Positions 47,016-56,800 of a stretch of DNA of 64,000 bases are shown here, in pieces. Origin of the DNA: Sphingomonadales bacterium (lineage in GTDB: Bacteria > Pseudomonadota > Alphaproteobacteria > Sphingomonadales > Sphingomonadaceae); contig JANYGX010000001.1 of NCBI GenBank assembly GCA_025362295.1, positions 19,621 to 83,620 on the forward strand. The letters run 5' to 3'. The notes under the pieces were generated by a model, which was not told the origin of the DNA, searched no databases, and worked only from the letters and a program-made list of their open reading frames with translations. Made by a program: the position numbers and the translations under genes. Position 1 is the first letter of the stretch. Every line of letters begins with the position of its first letter.

Positions 47016-48110
47016 ATGAATATTCGTAGCCTTATACTGGGTTTGGTCGCAATATTAATTGCCGGCGGTGCCGCCTTAGGCGCGCGCAGCCTCATTTCCG
47101 GTTCGCAGGCTCCCAAAGCCGTTGCCGCGGCGATACTGCCTAAAAAGACCGACATCAAAGTGATGATTGCCGCAAAACCGCTTGGCGTTGGTCACATTTT
47201 GGCGGTCGAAGATGTCAAATGGCAATCCTGGCCACAGGACGGCGTTGGTGAAGGGTTCATGCGCAAAGAAACTGATCCTGAGCAAAGCATCGTTGGCAAG
47301 GTCATCAAGGCGCCGGTTGCGCAGGGTGCACCCCTAATCAAGAATCAGCTCGTCAGTCCCGGTGATCGCGGTTTTCTGGCAGCGGTTCTCACCAAGGATA
47401 TGCGCGCGGTCACTGTGGCTGTGACGGACACATCAAGCGTGGGCGGTTTCGTTTTTCCTGGCGACAGGGTTGATTTAATTTTAACGTATGAGGTGCCGCA
47501 AGGCAATGCGTTGCCACTCAAGGGCGCTGAAACCATTCTGACAAATGTGCGCGTATTGGCAACAGACTTCAGCACTGATAACGCTGCCAAAACAGCAACG
47601 GCTGTTAAGACAGTCACACTCGAAGTGCCACCAACATTCGTTGAAAAAATTGCTGTCATGCAACGTCTCGGATCGGTCAGCTTGTCCTTACATGCGCTGG
47701 CTGGAAACACACCGGATGCCGCAGGCGCCACTGTGCCAAAATTGGATGCTGCTGGCAAAGTAATCGCTGTCAAAACAGATACCAAAGATGTTAAAACGAG
47801 CACAGCCAAAGACGGCAAAATAGCAAGTAATGCAAAATTGCCAATACCACCAGCTGATATTTTGATGCCGTCTGACAAACACCTTACACTTACACTGGAT
47901 CGTCAGGTGAGCAAACTTGTTAATCTAGCTAAGCAGACGAGTAACTCTGCCAGCAGTGCTGCTGTGGCACCACCAAAACCGGATATGGTCGTATCACGCG
48001 GCGCAGCACGAGAAGAGGTGTTTTTCAAACCCGCAGCACCGGCGGCAAGCCCTTTAGCTCCTGCAGCAAGCACAGTTGCAACGCTATCCAAACCCGGGGC
48101 AACGAACTAA
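47016..48110 (+). CDS. cpaB: Flp pilus assembly protein CpaB (RcpC)
   Basis: About 364 residues. An N-terminal helix (SLILGLVAILIAGGAALGARSLI) anchors it. It then has the SAF-like domain region KVMIAAKPLGVGHILAVEDVKWQSWPQDGV and the CpaB core AVTVAVTDTSSVGGFVFPGDRVDLILTYE, and an Ala/Pro-rich C-terminus. It stabilises the secretin in the Tad pilus. The ATG at 47016 is chosen; a GGAG lies upstream. It overlaps or abuts cpaC. Confidence 0.93.
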   Translation: MNIRSLILGLVAILIAGGAALGARSLISGSQAPKAVAAAILPKKTDIKVMIAAKPLGVGHILAVEDVKWQSWPQDGVGEGFMRKETDPEQSIVGKVIKAPVAQGAPLIKNQLVSPGDRGFLAAVLTKDMRAVTVAVTDTSSVGGFVFPGDRVDLILTYEVPQGNALPLKGAETILTNVRVLATDFSTDNAAKTATAVKTVTLEVPPTFVEKIAVMQRLGSVSLSLHALAGNTPDAAGATVPKLDAAGKVIAVKTDTKDVKTSTAKDGKIASNAKLPIPPADILMPSDKHLTLTLDRQVSKLVNLAKQTSNSASSAAVAPPKPDMVVSRGAAREEVFFKPAAPAASPLAPAASTVATLSKPGATN

Positions 48111-48169
48111 TGACCACGTCAAAAATATCAAACTTATTTGCACATGAAATTTTGGGAAGCAAAACGCTC

Positions 48170-49726
48170 ATGAAAAAACTTTTTAAAACCGCCTTGCTCA
48201 GTTGCGCTGCACTTGCTGTTACAGCTCTTGCTTCAGGTGTTGCAGCCGCTAGCACGGCTGACGCCAGCGATCTTGCCACGGATGCGCCGAGCATGATTGC
48301 GCTCAGCACTGGCAAAGGCATGGCCATTCGCTTGCCGCGTGCTGCCAAAAATGTTTTTGTGGCTGATTCCAAAATTGCCAATGTCAATGCAGCATCAAAC
48401 CGGTTGGTTTATGTCTACGGTGCTGCGGATGGTGAAACCACACTCTATGCAGTCGATGCTCAGGACCATGTGATTTATTCGGCAACTGTCCGTGTTGGCA
48501 CCAACATCACCCAGTTGCAGCAAATGCTCAGAGTTGCCATGCCGGGGTCTACAATCGATGTTAAAACCATGAATGGTATGGTTTTTATATCGGGCTTCGT
48601 TGGATCGCCGAAAGAACTTGAAGAGGCCGGACGACTGACGCAGCAACTGGTTGGTGAAAAACAGATTGTTGTCAACCGCCTGCAAACCCAGACACCGGTT
48701 CAGGTCTACTTGCAGGTGCGCTTTGCAGAAGTTGACCGTGGCCTTGTCAAACAAATCAGCACCAACTGGCAAACCAACGACACCACAAACGGTTTTCAAT
48801 TTGGCTTGTTCGGCACCAGAAATTTTCTGACGCAACCGACACTGGAGCAAGTGCCGGTTTTCAATCCGGTCACTGGGGCACAGCTTTACAATCTCACTGG
48901 ACCAGCTGCTGGCACACTGCAAACCGTTTCGCGGGTAAAAACGGCAGGCATATTCAACCTTGCTGATACCGGTGCTTATTCAGCCCTTCTTAAAGGCAAT
49001 CTGCTGGGCCTTGCCATAGATTCAGCCGTTGATGCCCTTGAAAAAGAAGGCATGGTCAGTGTTCTGGCTGAGCCAACGCTGGTGGCACTCTCTGGCGAGA
49101 AAGCCAGCTTCCTTGCAGGTGGTGAATTTCCCATCCCAATTTCAGAAACAAATGGGCAACTCTCTATTGCCTTCAAGCAATATGGTGTTGGTCTTGAGTT
49201 CACCCCGGTGGTGCAAGCCGGCAACCGCATCAGTATGCGGGTTAAGCCGGAAGTCAGCCAGATCACAGATGTTGGCTCAATCAAAACCGCAACCATTTCC
49301 ATCCCTGGCCTCCAGACACGACGTGCCGAAACAGTCGTTGAAATGGGTTCTGGCGAAAGTTTTGTCATTGCGGGTTTGCTGCAAAATACCACGCGGTCCG
49401 ATATTTCAAAACTACCGGGTGTTGGCAATCTACCAATACTTGGTGCCTTGTTTAAGTCGGACCGGTTTGAACGCCAGGAAACAGAACTGGTGATTGTAGT
49501 GACACCGTATCTGGTTAAGCCTGTGAAGCCAGATCAGGTTCACTTGCCGACAGACGGATTGCAGGCACCCAATGATTTTCAGCGCTATTTGCTTGGTCAA
49601 ACTTTTCGGCAAGGCTTCCACCCCAAAGGTTCCGGTGGACCAAACGGCACTGTTGCTGCTGTAAACACCGCTGCCAATGCCGATAGCACTTCAGCGGTTC
49701 ATCCCGGTTTTTCATTCGGTAAATGA
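48170..49726 (+). CDS. cpaC: Pilus secretin CpaC (RcpA)
   Basis: The outer-membrane ring of the Tad pilus. About 518 residues from this start. It has a signal peptide (MKKLFKTALLSCAALAVTAL), a BON-like domain near residues 50-170 (NVFVADSKIANVNAASNRLVYVYG, GMVFISGFVGSPKELEEAG) and a C-terminal secretin domain with VSVLAEPTLVALSGEKASFLAGGEFPIP and PGVGNLPILGALFKSDRF. An ATG at 48110 overlaps the cpaB stop, but the start at 48170 gives a proper signal peptide. Confidence 0.95.
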   Translation: MKKLFKTALLSCAALAVTALASGVAAASTADASDLATDAPSMIALSTGKGMAIRLPRAAKNVFVADSKIANVNAASNRLVYVYGAADGETTLYAVDAQDHVIYSATVRVGTNITQLQQMLRVAMPGSTIDVKTMNGMVFISGFVGSPKELEEAGRLTQQLVGEKQIVVNRLQTQTPVQVYLQVRFAEVDRGLVKQISTNWQTNDTTNGFQFGLFGTRNFLTQPTLEQVPVFNPVTGAQLYNLTGPAAGTLQTVSRVKTAGIFNLADTGAYSALLKGNLLGLAIDSAVDALEKEGMVSVLAEPTLVALSGEKASFLAGGEFPIPISETNGQLSIAFKQYGVGLEFTPVVQAGNRISMRVKPEVSQITDVGSIKTATISIPGLQTRRAETVVEMGSGESFVIAGLLQNTTRSDISKLPGVGNLPILGALFKSDRFERQETELVIVVTPYLVKPVKPDQVHLPTDGLQAPNDFQRYLLGQTFRQGFHPKGSGGPNGTVAAVNTAANADSTSAVHPGFSFGK

Positions 49727-49740
49727 GTAGGACACGTTTC

Positions 49741-50451
49741 ATGACCATAAAATTACACAAAAAAAGTTTGAGTTTAACCGCCCTCATTTGCCTTGCCGGG
49801 TGCATGGCCGACAAAGCACCGCCTATGAATGCAAGCCTCGACACAATTTATAAAGCGAGTGTGAAGTTCGAAGACACGAGTCATGTGGTCGAGATGCACA
49901 ACGGGGTTTTGTCTTCACAGGAAGACTCAGCTCTCAGTGCTTTTTTGAATATGACAGGTGTCACCTACGCTGATCGCATTTCTCTGGAAACAGGCGACGC
50001 TGGTAATGTCAACAAAAGCCGCACCGCCATCGATGCTGTGCTCAGCCGTGTTGGCTTGTCAGCGAGCAATGTAAGTCTTGCCAATGGCCTGAAACCGGGT
50101 GAGGTGCGTGTCGTTGTCACTCACTCATCTATTGTGATGCCGGAATGTGGGCATTTTGATCGTGCGGCCAGCCCAAACTGGCAAAATCAGACATCAGCAA
50201 ACTTTGGTTGTGCAAGCCGATCAAATCTTGCAGCCATGGTTGCCAACCCGGCTGATCTGGTATCTGGCACACCGCTTGGCAGCCCTAACGCAGCGCTCGT
50301 GGCTAAACCCGTTGAGTCCTGGAATGCTTTGAGCCAGTCGGGCGTTGTGGGCAGTCGCATTTGGACGGGAACAGGCCCCGATCCATCGACCAAACCGAGC
50401 ACAGCAACGCTCACCAGTGGTGGTGGCAAAACAGGCGGTGCCGGTGGTTAA
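49741..50451 (+). CDS. cpaD: Pilus assembly lipoprotein CpaD
   Basis: About 236 residues. It has a lipobox (LICLAGCMAD) after a short signal, so it is an outer-membrane lipoprotein. The CpaD region is recognisable from ISLETGDAGNVNKSRTAIDAVLSRVGLS and from VVVTHSSIVMPECGHFDRAASPNWQNQTSANFGCASRSNLAAMVANPADLV. The C-terminus is Gly-rich (SGGGKTGGAGG). The ATG at 49741 follows AGGA; one at 49723 overlaps the cpaC stop and is possible. Confidence 0.92.
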   Translation: MTIKLHKKSLSLTALICLAGCMADKAPPMNASLDTIYKASVKFEDTSHVVEMHNGVLSSQEDSALSAFLNMTGVTYADRISLETGDAGNVNKSRTAIDAVLSRVGLSASNVSLANGLKPGEVRVVVTHSSIVMPECGHFDRAASPNWQNQTSANFGCASRSNLAAMVANPADLVSGTPLGSPNAALVAKPVESWNALSQSGVVGSRIWTGTGPDPSTKPSTATLTSGGGKTGGAGG

Positions 50452-50499
50452 GTTTTCTGATTTTGTGTCTGCCCGTAATCTGATTTTTGGAGAATTGAT

Positions 50500-51768
50500 A
50501 TGAATGCCCCATGGACGATGAGTCAGCGTACTGCCAATGGAGCACCACGCGACCAGTTCGCTGCTTTCCTGTGCGATGAAGACACACTGGAAGCGCTGAA
50601 GCCTGTTGCCAACGAACTCAATTGGCCGCATGAGAAAATATTCAAGGGCGGTATGCGCAACGCCATTCAGACACTGGCCGTGTCGGCATCGCCACAAATA
50701 TTGCTGATTGATCTCTCAGAATCCGAAGACCCTATTCAGGACATCAATTCCCTTGCTGAAGTGTGCGAACCCGGCACTGTTGTGTTGACGCTCGGCAACA
50801 TAAATGATGTCGGCTTTTACCGGGATCTTATGACGTCAGGCATTCACGATTATTTGTTGAAGCCGGCCAACAGTGATGCCCTGCGGCAGTCATTGCTCTC
50901 TGCACAAACCACACTTCATGCCCCTAAGTCCGCTGTCACTGAAGAGATCGCGGTTCGCCATCTGGTGCCTGTCATTGGTGTGCGTGGTGGTGTTGGTGCC
51001 AGCATGATTGCAACATCTCTGGCCTCTGTCGTGGCCAATCATCATGGTTTGCAAACAGCTCTGCTAGATCTTGATATACATTTCGGCACTGGAGCTTTGT
51101 GCTTCGACCTTGAGCCGGGTCGTGGTCTTACCGATGCACTGGAAAACCCCAACCGCATAGACAGTTTATTCATCGAACGTGCTATGGTCAAAGACAATGA
51201 CAAGCTTTCGATTTTATCAGCTGAAGCGCCCATCAATGCACCTATGATATCCGATCCAAATGCGTACCATCAACTGCAGCACGAAGTGCGTTCCGGTTTT
51301 GAGTGTGTGATTGTGGATATGCCGCGCCATATGGCGGTTCAGCACCCTGAGCTGTTATCGGAAGCATCAGTGATTTACCTGATCACTGAAATGTCGCTTT
51401 CTGGCACCCGCGACACCATTCGCATGTTAGCCATGCTTAAAAATGCCGCACCCAATGCAAATATTCTGGTTGTGGCAAATAAGGTTGCTGCCAGCGGAGA
51501 TCCTGAGGTCTCGCGGAAGGATTATGAGGCATCTATTGAACGACAACTTCACGCAATTATTCCGTTAGATACCAAAGCGGCGATCACATCTGCCAAAATG
51601 GGCCGACCCTTTACAGAGTCTGCAAAAGCGTCAAAGGCCAGCATGGTCATCAAAGAACTGGCCAAGCAAATTTCTGCAATCTCGGTGGTCGGTGAGGCTG
51701 AAAAACAAAGCTCAGTGAAAGACAAGTTGGCGCCTTTCAAAGCCTTGCTTAACAGAAAAAAAAGCTGA
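50500..51768 (+). CDS. cpaE: Pilus localisation ATPase-like protein CpaE (TadZ)
   Basis: 422 residues; an N-terminal receiver-like domain (about 20-140) and a C-terminal ParA/MinD-type domain (about 150-400). The deviant P-loop reads GVRGGVGASMIATSLA near residue 160, without the usual lysine pattern K-GGVGK-T; RGGVGAS is common in CpaE. Walker-like DLDIHFGTG and VIVDMPRHM follow. CpaE/TadZ marks the site of pilus assembly. GGAGA precedes the ATG. It is 12 bp from cpaF. Confidence 0.93.
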   Translation: MNAPWTMSQRTANGAPRDQFAAFLCDEDTLEALKPVANELNWPHEKIFKGGMRNAIQTLAVSASPQILLIDLSESEDPIQDINSLAEVCEPGTVVLTLGNINDVGFYRDLMTSGIHDYLLKPANSDALRQSLLSAQTTLHAPKSAVTEEIAVRHLVPVIGVRGGVGASMIATSLASVVANHHGLQTALLDLDIHFGTGALCFDLEPGRGLTDALENPNRIDSLFIERAMVKDNDKLSILSAEAPINAPMISDPNAYHQLQHEVRSGFECVIVDMPRHMAVQHPELLSEASVIYLITEMSLSGTRDTIRMLAMLKNAAPNANILVVANKVAASGDPEVSRKDYEASIERQLHAIIPLDTKAAITSAKMGRPFTESAKASKASMVIKELAKQISAISVVGEAEKQSSVKDKLAPFKALLNRKKS

Positions 51769-51780
51769 GGCTGAACGGGC

Positions 51781-53463
51781 ATGAAGGCGCAAGGGTTTGG
51801 CCGTAGAAGTGCTTCTGGTGGTGCACCCGCACCCGGCCAGAACTCAGGTAATGGCGACAGAAGGGTATCAGCTGATACTGCGGCTTCCGACGGCACTGTA
51901 CCATCAAAAAGCAGCCAGCAGGGATCAGGTGAATCTGTCGTTGATCAGATATATGAACTTGTCTCCGACCGGTTGATCGATCTTATTCCCGCCGAGCGTG
52001 GTAAATTAAAATCACGCAATGAACTTGCGCAGATGATTTTAACCTGCAGTCAGCAGCTTGCAGAGGAAAAAAATCTGGTTGCCCCTGAAGCTAGTTTTCG
52101 GGATGCCGTAACTGTGCTGCTGAACGAGTATATTGAAAAAATTGGTGGCATAGAGGTTGATCCTTTTCAGGAAAAGGAAGCCAGTAAACGTGTCACATCC
52201 GCAAGCATCGAGCGGGTGGTTGAGGCCAAAGAGAAAATATATCCGCGTTTGATGGAACATATTGACGCCTCGGCCATGGCTTCGCTCAGTCGCGGTGAAC
52301 TATCTGTTCAAATATCCGATATTGTCGGCGATTTGCTGCGCCAGCATAAATTCAACCTTAACAGCATTGAACAGCGTGATCTGGTTACACTCCTGCTTAA
52401 CGATATGCTGGGCCTTGGGCCACTTGAGCCTTTGCTCAACGACGAAACTATAACCGATATTATGATCAACGGGCCCTATACCGTCTACGCCGAATGCAAA
52501 GGCAAGCTGCAGCTGATGGAAACGCGCTTTCGTGACGAAGCCCATTTGTTCAATATTGCGCAACGCATTGTGTCTGCCGTTGGCCGGCGCATTGACGAGA
52601 CCAGCCCTATTTGCGATGCACGCTTGCTTGACGGTTCACGTGTCAACGTGATTACATTGCCATTGGCAATTGATGGCACCAGTATTTCGATACGGAAATT
52701 CTCCAAGAAAAAAATCACCCTCGATATGATGGCCGACCAGGGCAATATTCATCCCAAGATGGCACAGATACTAAAAATCGCTGGCAGATGCCGATTGAAC
52801 ACTGTTATTTCAGGCGGCACCGGCTCTGGCAAGACCACATTGTTAAACGCTGTGTCTCGCAATATTGACGCCGGTGAACGTATTGTAACGATAGAAGATG
52901 CCGCAGAACTGCAATTGCAGCAGCCCCATGTGGTGAGGCTTGAAACGCGTCCGGCAAACCTTGAAGGTAACGGCGAAATCACCATGCGTGACCTTGTAAA
53001 AAACTCTCTGCGTATGCGACCGGACCGTATTATTCTAGGAGAGGTTCGTGGTCCTGAAGCTGTAGATCTTTTACAGGCAATGAATACAGGCCACGACGGA
53101 TCACTCGGCACTCTGCACGCCAACCGCCCGCGTGAAGCGCTGACACGGCTGGAAAACATGGTCAATATGGCCGGCCTCAATCTGCCTCCCAAGGCCATTC
53201 GCACACAAATTGCAGACGCTGTGCATCTGATTATTCAGATCAGCCGCATGCGCGATGGTATGCGGCGCATTACCTATTTAACCGAAGTTGTCGGCATGGA
53301 AGGCGATGTTGTTGTCACGCAAGATCTTTATACTTATCAATATAGTGGTGAAGACGACAAGGGCAGGCTCCGCGGTGAGTTTGTCTCAACCGGACTCCGT
53401 CCACACTTTTATGACCGGGCAGAATACTACGGGCTTGGTCGTGCGCTGATGGAATGCATGTAA
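51781..53463 (+). CDS. cpaF: Pilus assembly ATPase CpaF (TadA)
   Basis: A secretion ATPase of the VirB11/TadA group, powering pilus extension and possibly retraction. 560 residues. A disordered N-terminal 50 residues and a helical domain precede the core: GLGPLEPLLNDETITDIMINGP near 215, Walker [18 protein letters not shown] near 340, Walker B RIILGEVRGPEAVDLLQAMNTGHDGSLGTLHAN near 415. All match CpaF. tadB follows 15 bp after its stop. Confidence 0.96.
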   Translation: MKAQGFGRRSASGGAPAPGQNSGNGDRRVSADTAASDGTVPSKSSQQGSGESVVDQIYELVSDRLIDLIPAERGKLKSRNELAQMILTCSQQLAEEKNLVAPEASFRDAVTVLLNEYIEKIGGIEVDPFQEKEASKRVTSASIERVVEAKEKIYPRLMEHIDASAMASLSRGELSVQISDIVGDLLRQHKFNLNSIEQRDLVTLLLNDMLGLGPLEPLLNDETITDIMINGPYTVYAECKGKLQLMETRFRDEAHLFNIAQRIVSAVGRRIDETSPICDARLLDGSRVNVITLPLAIDGTSISIRKFSKKKITLDMMADQGNIHPKMAQILKIAGRCRLNTVISGGTGSGKTTLLNAVSRNIDAGERIVTIEDAAELQLQQPHVVRLETRPANLEGNGEITMRDLVKNSLRMRPDRIILGEVRGPEAVDLLQAMNTGHDGSLGTLHANRPREALTRLENMVNMAGLNLPPKAIRTQIADAVHLIIQISRMRDGMRRITYLTEVVGMEGDVVVTQDLYTYQYSGEDDKGRLRGEFVSTGLRPHFYDRAEYYGLGRALMECM

Positions 53464-53478
53464 GGACAGGGATAGATT

Positions 53479-54465
53479 ATGAACAATCAGATGTTACTTA
53501 TGTGTATTGTGTTTGGCACGGTTGTCGCGCTGGCGGTTATTGGCTATCTGGCCTTTCAGCCAGCGGGTGCTACACCCAAACAACATCGCAAAAGACTCGA
53601 TAAATTGCGTGAGCGTTACAGTTTATCGACTGAAACGCGCACTGACGTTCAAATGCGAAAAATTCTGTCACGGCAGGATAATAAAATGGATAGTTTTATT
53701 GGTCAGATTTTGCCTCGCCCCGCAGAACTTCGCAGGCGACTGTCAAGAACCGGAAAAACCTGGACGATCGGAAATTATGGCATTGCCTCAGGCGGCATCC
53801 TCGTGTTTGTAACATTGCTGCTGGCTTTAATTGTCAAGTTGCAATTTTTTCTGGCGCTGATTGTTGGACTGTTTCTGGCAATAGCCATACCGCATTTTGT
53901 GGTTAGCCGGTTAATTAAAAAGCGCCTGAAAAACTTTATTATGCTGTTTCCTGATGCAATCGATCTGATGGTCAGAGGGTTGCGTTCTGGTCTTCCCATA
54001 ACGGAATCACTTGGTATTGTTTCGAAAGAGATTCCCGATCCTGTGAGCACCGAATTCAAGATGGTCACAGATAAAATACGCATTGGTCGTACTATGGAGC
54101 AAGCACTCAATGAGGCGGTTGAACGCATAGCGGTGCCTGAATTCAAGTTTTTCATCATTACCCTCAGTATTCAGAGAGAAACCGGTGGCAACCTTGCTGA
54201 AACGCTTTCAAACCTTTCAGATATTTTGCGCAAGCGCATGCAAATGAAATTAAAAATCAGGGCTATGTCGTCGGAGGCAAAAGCCAGCGCTTGGATTGTC
54301 GGTTCAATGCCCTTTGTCATGTTCGTCACACTGGTTTTAATCAAAAGGCCATTTATGGAGCCCTTTTTCTCAGATCATCGCATGCAGGCTATAGCAGCCG
54401 GTGGCCTATTGTGGATTTCTCTTGGAATTTTTGTCATGTCGCGCATGGTCGCTTTTGAAATATAA
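53479..54465 (+). CDS. tadB: Pilus assembly inner-membrane protein TadB
   Basis: 328 residues, GspF/T2SF-type platform protein. It has an N-terminal helix, a pair of helices near residues 95-155, the conserved cytoplasmic domain FPDAIDLMVRGLRSGLPITESLGIVSKEIPDPVSTEF, then RETGGNLAETLSNLSDILRKR, and C-terminal helices. TadB and TadC form the inner-membrane platform. tadC starts 14 bp later. Confidence 0.95.
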   Translation: MNNQMLLMCIVFGTVVALAVIGYLAFQPAGATPKQHRKRLDKLRERYSLSTETRTDVQMRKILSRQDNKMDSFIGQILPRPAELRRRLSRTGKTWTIGNYGIASGGILVFVTLLLALIVKLQFFLALIVGLFLAIAIPHFVVSRLIKKRLKNFIMLFPDAIDLMVRGLRSGLPITESLGIVSKEIPDPVSTEFKMVTDKIRIGRTMEQALNEAVERIAVPEFKFFIITLSIQRETGGNLAETLSNLSDILRKRMQMKLKIRAMSSEAKASAWIVGSMPFVMFVTLVLIKRPFMEPFFSDHRMQAIAAGGLLWISLGIFVMSRMVAFEI

Positions 54466-54479
54466 ATCGGAAACGTACA

Positions 54480-55475
54480 ATGGATGCTCACTCACAAATT
54501 ATATTGCCTTACGGACTGTCTGTCGCCGATGCTGCAACTATGCTGGCCGGCATTGCCGCTGTTGCGTCAATGGTTGCAGTCTGGGCAGCAACCACGGTCA
54601 GAGATCCCATGCAAGGGCGTATTCGTGCGCTTCAGGCACAACGTGAACTTTTAAAAAGTGGACTGGTGACGTCCAGGCGCCGGACATCACAAATCAAGCA
54701 GACGGATGCTTTTGATTTCATGCGCAACTTGCTTTCAAAGTTGAAAGTGCTTCAAAACGATTCCAGCAAACAGATTCAGGAAAAACTGGCGCGCGCTGGC
54801 TTTCGCACCAAAGATGCCGTTGTGGCGTATCAGTCAGCCCGGCTGGTTGGCCCGTTTATTTTTGGTGCACTGGCCCTGCTGTTGATTTACGGTGACATGG
54901 TTTTGGTGGGAAGTGGTTTATTTCAGAAATTAATTGCCGCCATTGGCGCTGTTGTATTGGCCTATATGCTGCCGGATATTGTGCTCAAAAACATGACCAC
55001 CAAGCGTGTCGATGCGCTGCGAAAATCTTTGCCTGACGCTATCGATTTGCTGGTGATCTGTGCCGAAGCCGGATTGACTATTGAAGCGGCATTCAATCGC
55101 GTGGCAAAGGAACTGGGCGCATCGTTTCCGGAAATGGGTGATGAAATGGCTTTAACGGCGATTGAGCTTGGCTTTTTACAAGACAGGCGCTCTGCCTATG
55201 ACAACCTTGCCAAACGTGTGGATTTGCAGGCTGTGCGCGCGGTGACCACGACTCTTGTGCAAACGGAAAAATATGGCACCCCGCTGGCGTCGTCGCTGCG
55301 TGTACTATCGGCGGAGTTTCGCAATGAGCGGATGATGCGCGCTGAAGAAAAGGCGGCACGGTTACCTGCAATTATGACAGTACCACTGATCTTGTTTATA
55401 TTGCCTACGCTGTTTATTGTTCTACTGGGTCCGGCCGCATGCGAAATGAGCGATAGTTTCATAAACGCGAAATAA
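54480..55475 (+). CDS. tadC: Pilus assembly inner-membrane protein TadC
   Basis: 331 residues, the second GspF-type platform protein. It shows SLPDAIDLLVICAEAGLTIEAAFNRVAKELG near residue 190, QTEKYGTPLASSLRVLSAEFRNERMMRAEEKAARLPA near 260 and a C-terminal helix. The last gene of the cluster; no tadD, tadE, tadG or Flp pilin gene follows. A 16-bp palindrome overlaps its stop. Confidence 0.95.
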   Translation: MDAHSQIILPYGLSVADAATMLAGIAAVASMVAVWAATTVRDPMQGRIRALQAQRELLKSGLVTSRRRTSQIKQTDAFDFMRNLLSKLKVLQNDSSKQIQEKLARAGFRTKDAVVAYQSARLVGPFIFGALALLLIYGDMVLVGSGLFQKLIAAIGAVVLAYMLPDIVLKNMTTKRVDALRKSLPDAIDLLVICAEAGLTIEAAFNRVAKELGASFPEMGDEMALTAIELGFLQDRRSAYDNLAKRVDLQAVRAVTTTLVQTEKYGTPLASSLRVLSAEFRNERMMRAEEKAARLPAIMTVPLILFILPTLFIVLLGPAACEMSDSFINAK

Positions 55476-55489
55476 TCGTTTAAACGATT
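55474..55489. repeat. 16-bp perfect palindrome at the end of tadC
   Basis: AATCGTTTAAACGATT begins within the tadC stop codon. It may be a protein-binding site or a weak RNA hairpin in the 200-bp gap before the OmpA gene. There is nothing else obvious in that gap. Confidence 0.4.
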
Positions 55490-55675
55490 TAAAATCCAGA
55501 TATTTTTAGGCTTTTTGCTTTGTGCGCAGGGCAAACTGGTGACTTAAACGTAATGACTTGCATTGTCTTTTGATTTTGTCGTAGTTAGTGACAAAGTACA
55601 TGCTGATTTCTTATCAATATATGTTTTTGATTAGCAAGTTTTTTGGTGACCAGTTGCAAGAGGTTATGTTGCTTT

Positions 55676-56770
55676 ATGTCTAAAGTTTCAAAATTTATTA
55701 TTGGCTTGTTTCTGGCAACGGTTATTGCCGCTTTTGCACACTTTGCAGTGCGGGATAAAATGGCAGATTTATTGCAAAAAAGATCAGCGGGTGTGCTGGC
55801 TTCGAAAAACCATAACTGGGCAAAAATACGGTTTCTTGCCAATGACGATAGAGGCATGCGCTACCGCGTTGGCTATTTAAGTGGTCCGGCACCCAGTGAT
55901 GAAGCCCGCGCAATGGCCAGGACAGAGATTTTATCTTCGCTCAGCACATACAATTTTGATGGTGGTGTACACGATGTGGTTCTGGTGACTGACCGAAACA
56001 GCCAGCCAAAACTACCTTACATGTGGCGTGCCGACATCAAGGACAAGCAGGTTATACTCTCGGGGATGGTGCCAACGGAGACTATACGGGCTGATCTTAT
56101 TTCTTATGCTACAGATAAATTTAAGGACAGTGGCATAACAGTTATTGACAAGATGCTATTGGCATCAGGAGCGCCTGATGGCGATTGGGCATCCACTGCC
56201 AAACATGGCATTGCCGTTATTGCCTTGCTGGGCAATGAATACACCGAGCTTAACGATACCAATCTTAAAGTTGTTGGGCACGCCGCGAACGCTGCCAGCA
56301 AAGATATTGCATTGTCTGCCATATCGAATGCACTTCCATCGGGTTTCATGGCCATGCCAGATATAGTTTTTGATAATAGTCCTGCAACACAGGCAGTCGT
56401 CGAAAATTGCCAGAAGCAGTTTGATGCTGTCATGGCAACTTCTGTCATAGAGTTTGATACCGGTAAAGCCAGTTTACGCGAACAACCAAACAAGGTTCTG
56501 GATACAATTGCAGCCACTGCTGTTCATTGCCCTGGCACGCGTATTGAAGTCGCTGGCCACACGGACAAGCGCGGTATTGCCTCTGCAAATCAGGTCTTAA
56601 GCCTTTCTCGTGCAGCCAGTGTTGTCGCTTATCTTAAATCGAAAAATGTTGCAGCTGACAGGTTAAGTGTGAAGGGTTATGGGTCAACACGGCCTCTTGA
56701 CACTGCGGATAATGAGGTTGCGTATCAAAAAAATCGCCGCATTCAATTCACTTTGGGTGCGGTTCACTGA
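55676..56770 (+). CDS. OmpA-family protein with BON-like domain
   Basis: About 364 residues. An N-terminal membrane segment (FIIGLFLATVIAAFAHFAV) is followed by BON-like repeats (about 50-210, e.g. WRADIKDKQVILSGMVPTET) and a C-terminal OmpA peptidoglycan-binding domain (IEFDTGKASLREQPNKVLD near 255, VAGHTDKRGIASANQVLSLSRAASV near 300, YGSTRPLDTADNEVAYQKNRR). It should span the inner membrane and bind murein. The ATG at 55676 is preferred to the one at 55643. It is paired with the next gene. Confidence 0.9.
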   Translation: MSKVSKFIIGLFLATVIAAFAHFAVRDKMADLLQKRSAGVLASKNHNWAKIRFLANDDRGMRYRVGYLSGPAPSDEARAMARTEILSSLSTYNFDGGVHDVVLVTDRNSQPKLPYMWRADIKDKQVILSGMVPTETIRADLISYATDKFKDSGITVIDKMLLASGAPDGDWASTAKHGIAVIALLGNEYTELNDTNLKVVGHAANAASKDIALSAISNALPSGFMAMPDIVFDNSPATQAVVENCQKQFDAVMATSVIEFDTGKASLREQPNKVLDTIAATAVHCPGTRIEVAGHTDKRGIASANQVLSLSRAASVVAYLKSKNVAADRLSVKGYGSTRPLDTADNEVAYQKNRRIQFTLGAVH

Positions 56771-56800
56771 CTTTAGTGCTTGTAAAAAAAGGGTTATACT

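Noticed and set aside
48110..48169. Upstream start for cpaC overlapping cpaB
   Set aside because: It would put 20 polar residues before a complete signal peptide; the ATG at 48170 is more natural.
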